A stretch of 64,000 nt of DNA from Pseudomonas pseudonitroreducens (GTDB taxonomy: Bacteria; Pseudomonadota; Gammaproteobacteria; Pseudomonadales; Pseudomonadaceae), in assembly GCF_021603645.1 (NCBI RefSeq), contig NZ_BQHJ01000012.1, forward strand, positions 1 to 64,000, in the 5' to 3' direction. This document shows, piece by piece, positions 40,956 to 50,248 of this stretch; the first letter of the stretch is position 1, and every line of letters begins with the position of its first letter. Under the pieces are notes generated by a model. The model worked only from the letters and a program-made list of their open reading frames with translations. It was not told the DNA's origin and did no database searches. The position numbers and the translations under genes are program-made.

Positions 40956-42350
40956 ATGAGCGTAGAGAAGACCAACCAGTCCTGGGGCGGCCGCTTCAGC
41001 GAGCCCGTCGATGCCTTTGTCGCCCGCTTCACCGCTTCCGTCGACTTCGACAAGCGCCTCTACCGCCACGACATCATGGGTTCCATGGCCCACGCGACCA
41101 TGCTGGCCAAGGTCGGCGTGCTGACCGACGCCGAGCGCGACACCATCATCGATGGCCTGAAGCAGATCCAGAGCGAGATCGAAGCCGGCACCTTCGACTG
41201 GCGCGTCGACCTCGAAGACGTGCACATGAACATCGAAGCACGCCTGACCGACCGCATCGGCATCACTGGCAAGAAGCTGCACACCGGCCGCTCGCGCAAC
41301 GACCAGGTGGCCACCGACATCCGCCTGTGGCTGCGTGACGAGATCGACCTGATCCTCGCCGAGATCACCCGCCTGCAACAGGGCCTGCTGGGCCTCGCGG
41401 ATGCCGAAGCCGACACCATCATGCCCGGCTTCACCCACCTGCAGACCGCCCAGCCGGTGACCTTCGGCCACCACCTGCTGGCCTGGTTCGAGATGCTCAG
41501 CCGCGACTACGAGCGTCTGGTGGACTGCCGCAAGCGCGCCAACCGCATGCCCCTGGGCAGCGCTGCGCTGGCCGGCACCACCTACCCCATCGACCGGAGC
41601 ATCACCTGCGAACTGCTGGGCTTCGAAGCCATCTCCGGCAACTCGCTGGACGGCGTCTCCGACCGCGACTTCGCCATCGAATTCTGCGCCGCTGCCGCCG
41701 TGGCGATGATGCACCTGTCGCGCTTCTCCGAAGAGCTGGTGCTCTGGACCAGCGCCCAGTTCCAGTTCATCGACCTGCCCGACCGTTTCTGCACCGGCTC
41801 CTCGATCATGCCGCAGAAGAAGAACCCGGACGTACCGGAGCTGGTGCGCGGCAAGTCCGGCCGCGTGTTCGGCCACCTTGCCGGCCTGCTGACCCTGATG
41901 AAGGGCCAGCCGCTGGCGTACAACAAGGACAACCAGGAAGACAAGGAACCGCTGTTCGACGCCGCCGACACCCTGCGCGACAGCCTGCGCGCCTTCGCCG
42001 ACATGGTTCCGGCGATCAAGCCCAAGCGCGAGATCATGCGTGAAGCTGCCCGCCGCGGCTTCTCCACCGCCACCGACCTCGCCGACTACCTGGTGCGCCG
42101 TGGCCTGCCGTTCCGCGACTGCCACGAGATCGTCGGCCACGCCGTGAAGTACGGCGTGGACAGCGGCAAGGACCTCGCCGAGATGAGCCTGGACGAACTG
42201 CGCCAGTTCAGCGACCAGATCGACGACGATGTGTTCGCCGTGCTGACCCTGGAAGGCTCGGTGAACGCCCGCGACCATATCGGCGGCACTGCACCGAACC
42301 AGGTTCGCGCTGCTGTCGTGCGCGGCAAGGAACTGCTGGCTTCGCGTTAA
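40956..42350 (+). CDS. argH: Argininosuccinate lyase
   Basis: A 464-residue cytoplasmic enzyme cleaving argininosuccinate to arginine and fumarate, the last step of arginine synthesis. Fumarase/aspartase-superfamily features are [13 protein letters not shown] (109-121), His161 in HLQTAQP (general base region), and the mobile signature loop [10 protein letters not shown] (282-291) with catalytic Ser283. The start [12 protein letters not shown] is set by GAGAGAG upstream of ATG 40956. A TATTAT at 40887-40892 could be its -10. Divergent from algZ, the standard Pseudomonas order. Confidence 0.96.
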   Translation: MSVEKTNQSWGGRFSEPVDAFVARFTASVDFDKRLYRHDIMGSMAHATMLAKVGVLTDAERDTIIDGLKQIQSEIEAGTFDWRVDLEDVHMNIEARLTDRIGITGKKLHTGRSRNDQVATDIRLWLRDEIDLILAEITRLQQGLLGLADAEADTIMPGFTHLQTAQPVTFGHHLLAWFEMLSRDYERLVDCRKRANRMPLGSAALAGTTYPIDRSITCELLGFEAISGNSLDGVSDRDFAIEFCAAAAVAMMHLSRFSEELVLWTSAQFQFIDLPDRFCTGSSIMPQKKNPDVPELVRGKSGRVFGHLAGLLTLMKGQPLAYNKDNQEDKEPLFDAADTLRDSLRAFADMVPAIKPKREIMREAARRGFSTATDLADYLVRRGLPFRDCHEIVGHAVKYGVDSGKDLAEMSLDELRQFSDQIDDDVFAVLTLEGSVNARDHIGGTAPNQVRAAVVRGKELLASR

Positions 42351-42401
42351 CAGCCATCAGCCGCGCCGCCCGGCGCGGCCGATCGAGGGGAAAGGATTCC
42401 C

Positions 42402-42683
42402 ATGCTCGACGATCTCTCCACCGCCCTGCTGGGGCGCCTGCTCCGCCTTCTGCTACTGGGCTTCGAGTTTCTGCTCGAAGGTCTGCTTGACGCCCTCTTC
42501 AACCGCTTCAGCTATCTGCTCGGCTGGCTCTTCCTGCGCCTGATCACACTGGGCAGGCGACCGCGCGGGCCGGCATTTCCCGACGATTTCCGTGGAGCCG
42601 ACTGGCTGGTGCAACTTGTTGGCGCGCTGGTGCTGATCACTGTGCTGGCGCTGGCCTTCTGGCGAGCGCTAGGTCCGACCTAG
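42402..42683 (+). CDS. Small hydrophobic membrane protein
   Basis: A 93-residue protein of unknown function with two hydrophobic segments (about 5-50, partly amphipathic, and 69-90, LVQLVGALVLITVLALAFW), separated by a basic loop RRPRGPAFP. A weak AAGGA-type ribosome site precedes ATG. It is 51 bp after argH, probably read through from it. Its last 15 bp overlap the 3' end of the convergent HDOD gene. Confidence 0.65.
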   Translation: MLDDLSTALLGRLLRLLLLGFEFLLEGLLDALFNRFSYLLGWLFLRLITLGRRPRGPAFPDDFRGADWLVQLVGALVLITVLALAFWRALGPT

Positions 42684-43865
42684 AAAGCCCAGCTGCGCCG
42701 GCGTCAGCCGCAACATGCGCGCGGCCTTGTGCTCGGTCAGGGCCGGCAAGTCGTTTTCCGGCAGGCGTGCCGCGCTGGAAGCCAGGTTGACGATCAACGC
42801 CTCGCGGCTGAACACGCCGTTGTCGATGGCATAGGCCGCGGCGATCAGGTTGCGCAGCTCCAGCGGCAGGCGCCAGCGGGTGCGCAAGGCGGAGCCAAAG
42901 CTCGCACCGTGCGCCTTCAAGGCCTTATCCACATCCGCCTCGCCCAGCTCGCCGCCGGCGCTGTGCCAGTCCTGCAGGCTGCGCAGCAGCGCGAGGTCGC
43001 CCAGGCAATGCAACAAACCAGCGGTGAAGCAGCGGTCGGCGTCTGCCCCCAGCGACTCGGCCAGGGCAAAGGCCGCGTCGGCGGTATGTCGGGAAAGCTC
43101 CCAGAAGCGCTCGGCACGCTCCTTGAGCAGCGGATCATTGAGGGTGGCTGCGCGCTGCAGGGCGACCGCCAGCATCAGGTTCAATGCCTGCGCCACACCC
43201 AGCCGCGACAATGCCTGCATCAGCGTCTGGCAGGGCATGCCGACGTGCCGTGCAGCACTGTTGGCGGCGGAGATCAGGCACGCAGTGATCTGTGGATCGT
43301 GACCGAACTCCTGCTCGAGCATTTCCAGGTTGATATCGCTGGCTTCCATGCAGCGATTCACCGCTGCACCGACCTCCCCCATCAGCGGTGCGCCCTCGGT
43401 GGCATCGCGTTCGGTCTGCAGGAAGCGCTCCAGCGACAGGCTCTGCTCCAGGGTTGGCAACTCGCAGACGACGTTCTCGCCCGGCGCCAGCAGCAATGAG
43501 CGCAGGCGCTCGCGCAGGTTCTCGGCATTGAAGGGTTTGACCAGGTAGGCCGTGGGCGCCAGCGGCAGGGCAGCGCGCACACTGGCGGCATCGGCCTTGG
43601 AGCTGATCAGGATGAAAGGTTGGGCGACCGGCCCGCGGCGGCGCATGCGCACATGGCGCAGCAGCTCCAGCCCGTCACTGCCGGGCAGTTCGCGCTCGGC
43701 CAGGATCAGGGCGAAGGGATGGCGGCGGCAGGCCTCGATGGCCGTGTCGCCGTCTTCGCAGAATTCGACGTTCGCATCGCAGCGTACGCTCAGCACCAGT
43801 TGGCCAAGCAGCTCGCGGCTCCAGGGATCGCTGGCAGCCACCAGCACGCCGGGAGAAACGCTCAT
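42669..43865 (-). CDS. HDOD-domain protein with degenerate receiver domain
   Basis: A 398-residue signalling protein. The N-terminal receiver-like domain (1-125) has lost the acidic pair (VLVAASDPWSR where VDDEP is usual). The phospho-acceptor Asp is Glu57 (LAERELPG); the Lys in YLVKPFN is kept. Residues ~150-340 form an HDOD domain (related to HD phosphodiesterases, but without full metal ligands): MEASDINLEMLEQEFGHDPQI, LLHCLGDLALL. It probably acts by protein interaction, not by phosphorelay. Convergent with the small membrane protein gene. Confidence 0.85.
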   Translation of the reverse strand: MSVSPGVLVAASDPWSRELLGQLVLSVRCDANVEFCEDGDTAIEACRRHPFALILAERELPGSDGLELLRHVRMRRRGPVAQPFILISSKADAASVRAALPLAPTAYLVKPFNAENLRERLRSLLLAPGENVVCELPTLEQSLSLERFLQTERDATEGAPLMGEVGAAVNRCMEASDINLEMLEQEFGHDPQITACLISAANSAARHVGMPCQTLMQALSRLGVAQALNLMLAVALQRAATLNDPLLKERAERFWELSRHTADAAFALAESLGADADRCFTAGLLHCLGDLALLRSLQDWHSAGGELGEADVDKALKAHGASFGSALRTRWRLPLELRNLIAAAYAIDNGVFSREALIVNLASSAARLPENDLPALTEHKAARMLRLTPAQLGFLGRT

Positions 43866-44060
43866 GGATCACACCTCGTTCGGGACGAATGCCGTCGCGG
43901 GCGGAAACAACCGATCCAGAGCCTTCCCTGCCGAGTGCCCGGTCCTTCGGATGCCGCCGGCCAACGGCCTACGGATACTGCGCAGCGTAGTCCAAAGCCC
44001 TCAGGCTTCCCATGCGCGCCATCAACTTCGGAAGACAATTCTCACAAAAAAAGACGCACA

Positions 44061-44090
44061 AAAAGAAAGGCCCGCTTGCGCGGGCCTTTC
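44061..44090 (-). terminator. gabT terminator
   Basis: Minus-strand stem GAAAGGCCCGC / GCGGGCCTTTC followed by TTTTTGTGCGTC; just past the gabT stop. Confidence 0.85.
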
Positions 44091-44115
44091 TCCTGAACGG
44101 CTAGAGTGATGAGGC

Positions 44116-45396
44116 TCAGGCCAGTTCGTCGAAGCACTCGGCCAGGATGGCCAGGCCTTTGTCCAGCTGCGCGTCCGGGATGGTTACCGGCATCAGGAAG
44201 CGGATCACGTTGTAGTAGGTACCGCAGGAGAGCAGGATCAGACCTTTCTCACGGGCACGCACCACGATCTTGCTGACCAGTTCAGCGGCCGGCTTGTTGT
44301 GATCGCCGCCTTCGAACAGCTCGATGGCGATCATCGAACCCAGGCCGCGAACGTCGCCGATTACCTTGTGCTTGGCCTGGATGTCGCGCAGGCCAGTCTT
44401 CAGGCGCTCGCCAACGGCTTGCGAACGGTCCAGCAGCTTCTCTTCGTCGAACACTTTCAGCACGGCCAGGGCCGCGGCGCAAGCGATCGGGCTACCGGCG
44501 TAGGTGCCGCCCAGGCCGCCCGGAGCGATGGCGTCCATGATCTCGGCCTTGCCAGCAACGCCGGAGATCGGGAAGCCGCCGCCAACGGATTTGGCGAAGG
44601 TGGTCAGGTCCGGGACGATGCCCAGCTGCTCGGTGGCAAAGAAGGTGCCGGTACGGCCAGCGCCGGTCTGCACTTCGTCAGCGATCAGCAGGATGCCGTG
44701 CTCGTCGCACAGGGCGCGCAGGCGCTGCATGAAGGCCTTGGAGTTGACGTAGAAGCCACCCTCGCCCTGAACCGGCTCGATGATGATGGCAGCGATGTCG
44801 CGCGGCTGAGCGTCGTTCTTGAAGATGCGTTCGATGCTGGCGATCGACTCGTCTTCGCTCACGCCGTGCAGTTCGCACGGAGCCAGGGCGCGGAAGATGC
44901 CGCCCGGCATCAGGCCCATGCCAGCGGAGTACGGAACGACCTTGCCGGTCAGGCCCAGGGTCATCATGGTACGGCCGTGGTAAGCGCCGGTGAAGGCGAT
45001 CACGCCAGCGCGGCCGGTGGCGGCACGGGCGATCTTGACAGCGTTCTCAACGGCTTCGGAGCCGGAGGTGACCAGCAGGGTCTTCTTCGGGAAGTTGCCC
45101 GGAACGCGCTTGGCGATTTCTTCGGCCAGCTCGATGTAGGGCTCGTACGCCAGCACCTGGAAGCAGGTGTGGGACAGCTTGGTCAGTTGCTCCTGAACGG
45201 CAGCGATCACTTTCGGGTGCAGGTGACCGGTGTTCAGTACGGCAATGCCGCCGGCGAAGTCGATGTACTCACGACCTTCGACGTCCCACACGGTGGAGTT
45301 CTCGGCGCGCTCGGCGACAACCGGGTGGATCTGGCCTACACCGCGCGGTACGGCGGCCTGACGACGTTGCAGCAGGGATTCGTTGGTTTTGCTCAT
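44116..45396 (-). CDS. gabT: 4-aminobutyrate aminotransferase
   Basis: A 426-residue PLP enzyme (class III aminotransferase) converting GABA and 2-oxoglutarate into succinate semialdehyde and glutamate. PLP-binding Lys269 lies in TFAKSVGGGFP, with Asp240 in LLIADEVQTG and the SGSEAVENAVKIAR phosphate-binding segment (111-124). GAGGA lies upstream of ATG 45396. Downstream of gabD by 201 bp with no strong terminator between, so a gabDT operon is likely. Codon use fits the rest of the window. Confidence 0.95.
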   Translation of the reverse strand: MSKTNESLLQRRQAAVPRGVGQIHPVVAERAENSTVWDVEGREYIDFAGGIAVLNTGHLHPKVIAAVQEQLTKLSHTCFQVLAYEPYIELAEEIAKRVPGNFPKKTLLVTSGSEAVENAVKIARAATGRAGVIAFTGAYHGRTMMTLGLTGKVVPYSAGMGLMPGGIFRALAPCELHGVSEDESIASIERIFKNDAQPRDIAAIIIEPVQGEGGFYVNSKAFMQRLRALCDEHGILLIADEVQTGAGRTGTFFATEQLGIVPDLTTFAKSVGGGFPISGVAGKAEIMDAIAPGGLGGTYAGSPIACAAALAVLKVFDEEKLLDRSQAVGERLKTGLRDIQAKHKVIGDVRGLGSMIAIELFEGGDHNKPAAELVSKIVVRAREKGLILLSCGTYYNVIRFLMPVTIPDAQLDKGLAILAECFDELA

Positions 45397-45597
45397 AGCT
45401 TCCTCAGTGGCCGCTCATCGGGCGACCGGATCAAAGGATGAAAGCGGGGAGAAGCCTCACGCGACAGCATACGATGATCGACTGTCGTGGAACTTGCGGC
45501 CCGCCAGACGGGTTGTCCGGTGCTACCACCGGAAAACGCCGACGCGAAGGTGGCTGTCAGCTCTTGCCTGCCACCTCGCGCCCACGGAAAAAACGGA

Positions 45598-47049
45598 TCA
45601 GATACCGCCGAGGCAGAGGTATTTGACTTCGAGGTAGTCCTCGATGCCGTACTTCGAACCTTCACGGCCCAGGCCCGAGGCCTTGATGCCGCCGAACGGT
45701 GCGACTTCGTTGGAGATCAGGCCGGTGTTGATACCCACCATGCCGTACTCCAGCTGCTCGGCGACGCGGAATACGCGGGCCAGGTCGCGGGCGTAGAAGT
45801 ACGAAGCCAGGCCGAACTCGGTGTCGTTGGACATGGCGATGACTTCAGCCTCGTCCTTGAAGCGGAACACCGGCGCCAGCGGGCCGAAGGTTTCGTCCTT
45901 GGACACCAGGGCGCTCTTCGGCACGTCGACCAGGATGGTCGGCTCGAAGAAGGTGCCACCCAGGCTGTGCGGCTTGCCGCCAGTGAGGACTTTGGCGCCC
46001 TTGGAAACGGCGTCGGCGATGTGCTCTTCGACCTTGGCGACGGCCTTGGAATCGATCAGCGGGCCGGTGGTGACGCCCTGCTCCAGGCCGTTGCCGATGT
46101 TCAGCTTGGCCACGGCGGCCTTCAGCTTCTCGACGAAGGCGTCGTACACGCCGTCCTGAACGTACAGGCGGTTGGCGCAGACGCAGGTCTGGCCGTTGTT
46201 GCGGTACTTGGAGATCAGCGCGCCTTCGACAGCGGCGTCCAGGTCGGCATCGTCGAACACGATGAACGGAGCGTTGCCGCCCAGTTCCAGGGACACTTTC
46301 TTGATGTCCTTGGCGCATTCGGCCATCAGCTGGCGACCGATCTCGGTGGAGCCGGTGAAGGTCAGCTTGCGCACGATCGGGTTGCTGGTCAGCTCGCCGC
46401 CGACTTCGCCGGCGCTGCCGGTAACCACGCTGAACACGCCTTTCGGAATGCCGGCGCGCTCGGCCAGCTCGGCCAGGGCCAGGGCGGAGTACGGAGTCTG
46501 CGAAGCAGGCTTGAGCACCATGGTGCAGCCAGCGGCCAGGGCCGGGCCGGCTTTACGGGTGATCATCGCGGACGGGAAGTTCCACGGGGTGATAGCCGCG
46601 GTCACGCCGATCGGCTGCTTGATCACGATGATGCGCTTGTCGGGCTGGTGGCCCGGAATGGTGTCGCCGTAGATGCGCTTGGCTTCTTCGCCGAACCACT
46701 CGAGGAAGGAAGCAGCGTAGGCGATTTCGCCCTTGGCTTCGGCCAGCGGCTTGCCCTGCTCGATGGTCATCAGGCGAGCCAGGTCGTCCTGGTTGGCGAT
46801 CATCAGGTCGAACCACTTGCGCAGCTTGTTGGCGCGCTCCTTGGCGGTCAGTGCACGCCAGGCCGGCAGGGCCTTGTCGGCGGCTTCGATGGCGCGACGG
46901 GTTTCGTCGGCACCCATCTTCGGCACGGTGCCGATGATCTCGTTGGTAGCCGGGTTGTTCACGTTGATGGTCTTGCCGTTATCGGCGTCGACCCAGGAAC
47001 CGTCAATGTAAGCCTGTTGGCGGAACAGCTTGGCATCATTGAGTTGCAT
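45598..47049 (-). CDS. gabD: Succinate-semialdehyde dehydrogenase (NADP+)
   Basis: A 483-residue ALDH-superfamily enzyme oxidising succinate semialdehyde to succinate, completing the GABA shunt with gabT. Catalytic Cys289 (in NNGQTCVCANR), Glu255 (in SLELGGNAP) and Asn157 (in TPWNFP) are present. The length equals E. coli GabD, with start at ATG 47049; the longer open frame upstream is not ALDH. GGAG is 8-12 bases upstream. The next base pairs upstream carry no gene for 650 bp. Confidence 0.95.
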   Translation of the reverse strand: MQLNDAKLFRQQAYIDGSWVDADNGKTINVNNPATNEIIGTVPKMGADETRRAIEAADKALPAWRALTAKERANKLRKWFDLMIANQDDLARLMTIEQGKPLAEAKGEIAYAASFLEWFGEEAKRIYGDTIPGHQPDKRIIVIKQPIGVTAAITPWNFPSAMITRKAGPALAAGCTMVLKPASQTPYSALALAELAERAGIPKGVFSVVTGSAGEVGGELTSNPIVRKLTFTGSTEIGRQLMAECAKDIKKVSLELGGNAPFIVFDDADLDAAVEGALISKYRNNGQTCVCANRLYVQDGVYDAFVEKLKAAVAKLNIGNGLEQGVTTGPLIDSKAVAKVEEHIADAVSKGAKVLTGGKPHSLGGTFFEPTILVDVPKSALVSKDETFGPLAPVFRFKDEAEVIAMSNDTEFGLASYFYARDLARVFRVAEQLEYGMVGINTGLISNEVAPFGGIKASGLGREGSKYGIEDYLEVKYLCLGGI

Positions 47050-47246
47050 GACCTGTCTCCTTTCGAGGAAAGCCTGTGGACGGCGGGTCTGCTTGGAGTC
47101 CCGCCTGCCTTGTTGTCTGGATGGGAGAGACCGCAGTCTCTGCCGTTCATTCGCCCCGACCGACCCGTATCGGCGCCGGAGGCGAATGCCGCCCCTGCAC
47201 GGAGGCGACGCCCGGCGAACGGCTCTTAGTTCGCTCGGCATGCGGA

Positions 47247-47280
47247 CACGAAAAAACGCAGGCCGGGGTCATTGCCCGGT
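47247..47280 (-). terminator. Weak terminator-like hairpin upstream of gabD
   Basis: Minus-strand CCGGG-N7-CCCGG stem followed six bases later by TTTTTT, about 200 bp ahead of the gabD start. It could end a small RNA or attenuate a gabD leader transcript. The gap between stem and T run makes it doubtful. Confidence 0.3.
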
Positions 47281-47490
47281 CTGGTTGAACTCGTTCACGC
47301 ACAGATTCCCGGGCTCTGCCCAGGAGTACGACTGCCCTACAACCTTCCGGTACGCTGATCGACGGAAGCCGCACGGAGACCTGTCACAAGGGACATGCGG
47401 TGGGTGCAACGGAAGACTGTCATCCCGCAGGCTGATGGCCGGCTGGTGTGATGCCAATTCTCCGGTCTCCTGTTGTTGTGATGGGGAGGC

Positions 47491-47506
47491 GTTTGAAATC
47501 TCAAAC
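47491..47506. promoter_or_regulatory. Dyad GTTTGA-N4-TCAAAC
   Basis: Perfect 6+6 dyad about 440 bp upstream of gabD and 200 bp ahead of the tRNA. Candidate regulator site; no known protein is assigned. Confidence 0.35.
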
Positions 47507-47648
47507 GAATCCTAGGGCCCTCGACTGCAAAGGGCAATAGCTCGTTCGACAAAACCAACGAAGGTATCAGGTTGCAGCGGGTTTTCGGAGCACTTCTACC
47601 GACAAGCGGCTGTTTTCGTTCGATATCATGAACGAGCGTACCTGCATT

Positions 47649-47678
47649 GGACGCCCGCACGGGAGATGCGTATGATTG
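47649..47678 (+). promoter_or_regulatory. Promoter of tRNA-Arg
   Basis: TTGGAC (47649-47654) and TATGAT (47673-47678) spaced 18 bp, ending 27 bp before the tRNA. Confidence 0.6.
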
Positions 47679-47705
47679 CCGCCTGCCGCGCCAGCCGCGG
47701 CATAC

Positions 47706-47782
47706 GCACCAGTAGCTCAGCTGGATAGAGTACTGCCCTCCGAAGGCAGGGGTCGTGGGTTCGAATCCCGCCTGGTGCGCCA
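47706..47782 (+). tRNA. tRNA-Arg (anticodon CCG)
   Basis: 77 nt including encoded CCA. Acceptor stem GCACCAG / CTGGTGC, D arm GCTC...GAGT, anticodon stem CTGCC / GGCAG with loop CTCCGAA (anticodon CCG, reading CGG), T arm GTGGG-TTCGAAT-CCCGC. Complete cloverleaf. No integrase or repeat of its 3' end is nearby. Confidence 0.97.
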
Positions 47783-47825
47783 TCTATGTTGTTTCGAACT
47801 GCTTCATGCTGCCTGCGAAACTGCC

Positions 47826-47855
47826 TGAAAAAGCCCGCCCTGAGCGGGCTTTTCA
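47826..47855 (+). terminator. tRNA terminator
   Basis: AAAAAGCCCGC / GCGGGCTTTT with loop CCTGA, 44 bp after the tRNA. Confidence 0.8.
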
Positions 47856-48006
47856 GTTTCTACCGGCAACGCAGCGCGAGCTTCAGCACCGCTATCGTGG
47901 CGGCAGGCGCAAGTTCGAGGATCATCCTCGACAGGCGACGATTCAACTTCACCACCCAAGGTTGTATAAGCCTGCTGCCAACGCGCGAGAAAAGGACTCA
48001 CCGCCC

Positions 48007-48600
48007 ATGCTCCGGCTCCTGCTGCCAGCCCTGCTGCTGACCCTTGCCGGGTGCGCCACCAAGCCGCCGGCGCACCCGGAAAACCTCTGCGAGATCTTTC
48101 GCGAGAAGCCGAAATGGCACGATGCGGCGCTGAAGATGCAGAAGCGCTGGGGCGGGACGATCCAGGTGCCGATGGCGATGATGTACCAGGAGTCCTCCTT
48201 CAGGCACGACGCCCTGCCACCCCGTTACTACTTCCTCGGCTTCATTCCCTGGGGCCGGGTCAGTACCGCCTACGGCTATGCCCAGGCCAAGGACGAGACG
48301 TGGGCGGACTACAAGAAGGAAGCGGGAGGCTGGGGCGCCGACCGCGATGATTTCGCCGATGCGCTGGACTTCATGGGCTGGTACATGAACAAGACCTACA
48401 GCGTGAATCGCGTCTCCAAGTGGGATGCCTACGCCCAGTACCTGAACTACCACGAGGGCTGGGGCGGCTATCGCAATCGCAGCTACGACGCCAAGCCATG
48501 GCTGAAGGCAACGTCACAGAAGGTCCAGGCTCGCGCCTCGCTGTACGGCGCCCAGTACAAGAGCTGCGAGCAGGAGCTGTCGAGCGGCGGCTGGTTCTAG
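48007..48600 (+). CDS. Transglycosylase-like lipoprotein
   Basis: A 197-residue lipoprotein: signal ending LTLAGC (lipidated Cys16). The rest resembles lytic-transglycosylase SLT-type proteins: Glu62 in MMYQESSF fits the catalytic Glu position, followed by STAYGYAQAKDETWADYKKEAG. It presumably sits in the outer membrane and acts on peptidoglycan; activity is unproven. The open frame extends upstream into the tRNA terminator, but ATG 48007 starts the signal peptide. Confidence 0.8.
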   Translation: MLRLLLPALLLTLAGCATKPPAHPENLCEIFREKPKWHDAALKMQKRWGGTIQVPMAMMYQESSFRHDALPPRYYFLGFIPWGRVSTAYGYAQAKDETWADYKKEAGGWGADRDDFADALDFMGWYMNKTYSVNRVSKWDAYAQYLNYHEGWGGYRNRSYDAKPWLKATSQKVQARASLYGAQYKSCEQELSSGGWF

Positions 48601-48635
48601 CAACCCCGAATGTTCACGCGACAGCGCAGGGGCGC

Positions 48636-49361
48636 TCAGCGCCCCATGATCCGCTGGTATTCGTCGCGGTATTCCTCGTACGGCAGGTTGCGCTGCTGCA
48701 ACTCCATCAAGCGCTGCTCCTTGGTCAGCGGCCGGGAGACATGGGCGACAGTTTCCGCCGCGGTCGGCGAAACCGGCTGCGGGAGGGCCTCGGGCGGTTG
48801 CGCCGGGGTGGTAGCGGGCAGCGGCGCCGGCAGGCTGCGTGACGGGCGGGCGACCAGCAGGGCGCTGGTGATCTCGTCGACGATCTGTTCCGACACCGCA
48901 CTGACTTCCGACGAGCCCATGGAGGTGAACAGGTCGCCGTCGGCTTCGCTTTCGTAACGGCGCGAGGCGAGTAGCTGGCCGGTGAGGCCATCGTGATAGC
49001 GCACGGTGGAGGCGATCCATTCTTCGCCATCGTTGCTCGTGCGGTTGTTGGCGCCATGTCCGGCGCCAACCTCGATGACCACCAGGGTCGACAGGGTGTC
49101 GGTGGCGCGCGGCTCGCCCTCCTGCTCGGTGAGCTGGTAGTCCGCCGAACCCGCCTCGTCACGCAGCGCCTCGCGCCAACTGGCCTTCAGCGCACCCCAG
49201 CGCGGGTTGGCCGCCACGCTGGCGTCGGGCTGGAAATTCACCACCATCACGTGGCGAGTGTCGCGGTAAAGCGAGATGGGCGCGGTGCGCTCATCCCGGC
49301 GGACGTCCGAAGAGCATCCGCAGATCAGGGAAACGGCCAGGGCGAGCGTGACGTTGCGCAT
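48636..49361 (-). CDS. Putative lipoprotein of unknown function
   Basis: A 241-residue protein with a lipoprotein-type signal (LICGC, lipidated Cys16 or Cys14), a compact central domain (about 25-165, beta-strand rich: HVMVVNFQPDA, LVVIEVGAGHG, TVRYHDGLTGQLLASRRYES), a Pro/Ala linker, and a charged C-terminal helix ending EYRDEYQRIMGR. No family recognised with confidence. Weak ribosome site. Confidence 0.65.
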   Translation of the reverse strand: MRNVTLALAVSLICGCSSDVRRDERTAPISLYRDTRHVMVVNFQPDASVAANPRWGALKASWREALRDEAGSADYQLTEQEGEPRATDTLSTLVVIEVGAGHGANNRTSNDGEEWIASTVRYHDGLTGQLLASRRYESEADGDLFTSMGSSEVSAVSEQIVDEITSALLVARPSRSLPAPLPATTPAQPPEALPQPVSPTAAETVAHVSRPLTKEQRLMELQQRNLPYEEYRDEYQRIMGR

Positions 49362-49438
49362 GGTGCTTTCTCTTTATTGTCTGCCGGCATTCTGCCAGCC
49401 AATCATGACGCCCGGGTATCGTCCGAAGGTCAGCCCGC

Positions 49439-49621
49439 TTACCAGTCCTCGTCATCCAGGCCCGGCTGATACTCCTCCGCTTCCTCGTCATCGGCCTGGT
49501 GATCGTCAGGCTGATCCTCGAAGAATGCCGCATCCTCCTCGAGCAGGCCGTCGAGGTCGTCATCGAGGTCCAGCAGGTGGTCGTGTTCGGGCTCGTGGAG
49601 GTCGAGGTCGTCGTCAGTCAT
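49439..49621 (-). CDS. Small strongly acidic protein
   Basis: A 60-residue protein with 29 Asp/Glu and almost no basic residues (MTDDDLDLHEPEHDHLL at the start, GLDDEDW at the end). No motif. A short GAAAG precedes ATG 49621. The composition and a stop-free frame out of the usual GC pattern support a real gene, but it could be chance. It could bind basic proteins or metal; pure inference. Confidence 0.5.
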   Translation of the reverse strand: MTDDDLDLHEPEHDHLLDLDDDLDGLLEEDAAFFEDQPDDHQADDEEAEEYQPGLDDEDW

Positions 49622-49797
49622 GGCCGGTCTTTCGTGGGGGGAAACAGGGAAGGGAATCACAGTATAAGTCGCGCCGCGGGCGGATGACGCTCGCGTGACG
49701 GCGGACGGCGCTTTCCGGCCTTGCCGGATCGCGATTCGTCCACGATTCTCTATGAACCACGGGCGCTGCGCCGTGAGACGACGAACAGGGGGTAGGA

Positions 49798-50232
49798 ATG
49801 AAGACTGTGGCTCAGCTGTTGAACGCCAAGGCGGACCAGCAGGTTTACACCATCGCCCCGGATGCGCTGGTGATCGATGCATTGCGCCTGATGGCGGAAA
49901 AGAACCTCGGTGGCCTGCCGGTGGTGGAGGCCAACCAGCTGGTCGGCTTCTTCAGTGAGCGCGATTACGCCCGGCGCCTGGCGCTCAAGGGGCGCAACTC
50001 GGAGGACACGCCGATCAGCGCGGTGATGACCGCCCCGGTGATTACCGTGGACACCCACCTGAACGTCGACAAGTGCATGGGCATCATGACCGAGCGCCAC
50101 CTGCGCCACCTGCCGGTGGTGGAGAACGGCGAGCTGCTCGGGCTGCTGTCCATCGGCGACCTGGTCAAGGCGGCCATCGCCGAACAGGCCGAACTGATCC
50201 AGCAACTGGAACAGTACATCCGCGGCGAGTGA
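49798..50232 (+). CDS. CBS-domain protein
   Basis: A 144-residue cytoplasmic protein made of two CBS domains (about 8-65 and 75-135: PDALVIDALRLMAEKNLGGLPVV; HLNVDKCMGIMTERHLRHLPVV). Such free-standing pairs bind adenosine nucleotides and regulate partners. GGGGTAGGA precedes ATG 49798. Faces the phosphatase gene, 16 bp apart at their ends. Confidence 0.88.
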   Translation: MKTVAQLLNAKADQQVYTIAPDALVIDALRLMAEKNLGGLPVVEANQLVGFFSERDYARRLALKGRNSEDTPISAVMTAPVITVDTHLNVDKCMGIMTERHLRHLPVVENGELLGLLSIGDLVKAAIAEQAELIQQLEQYIRGE

Positions 50233-50248
50233 GCGTCCCGGCGGTCGC

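Larger units (their letters stand above)
47050..47705. other. 650-bp gene-free region upstream of gabD
   Basis: No convincing reading frame on either strand. Noted inside: a C/G hairpin with a T-run on the minus strand (47247-47280), a GTTTGA-N4-TCAAAC dyad (47491-47506), a near-miss GG-N10-GC element on the minus strand at about 47445-47455, and the tRNA promoter. It is unusually long for a leader of gabD, so a regulatory RNA or lost gene is possible. Confidence 0.5.

Noticed and set aside
47445-47458. GG-N10-GC element on the minus strand before gabD
   Set aside because: TGGCAT-N5-CAGCC lacks the TTGC of the -12 box, and no dyad of the shared type is near. Not called a sigma-54 promoter.
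47706-47782. tRNA-Arg as an integration site for a genomic island
   Set aside because: No duplicated tRNA 3' end, integrase or mobility gene is visible nearby.
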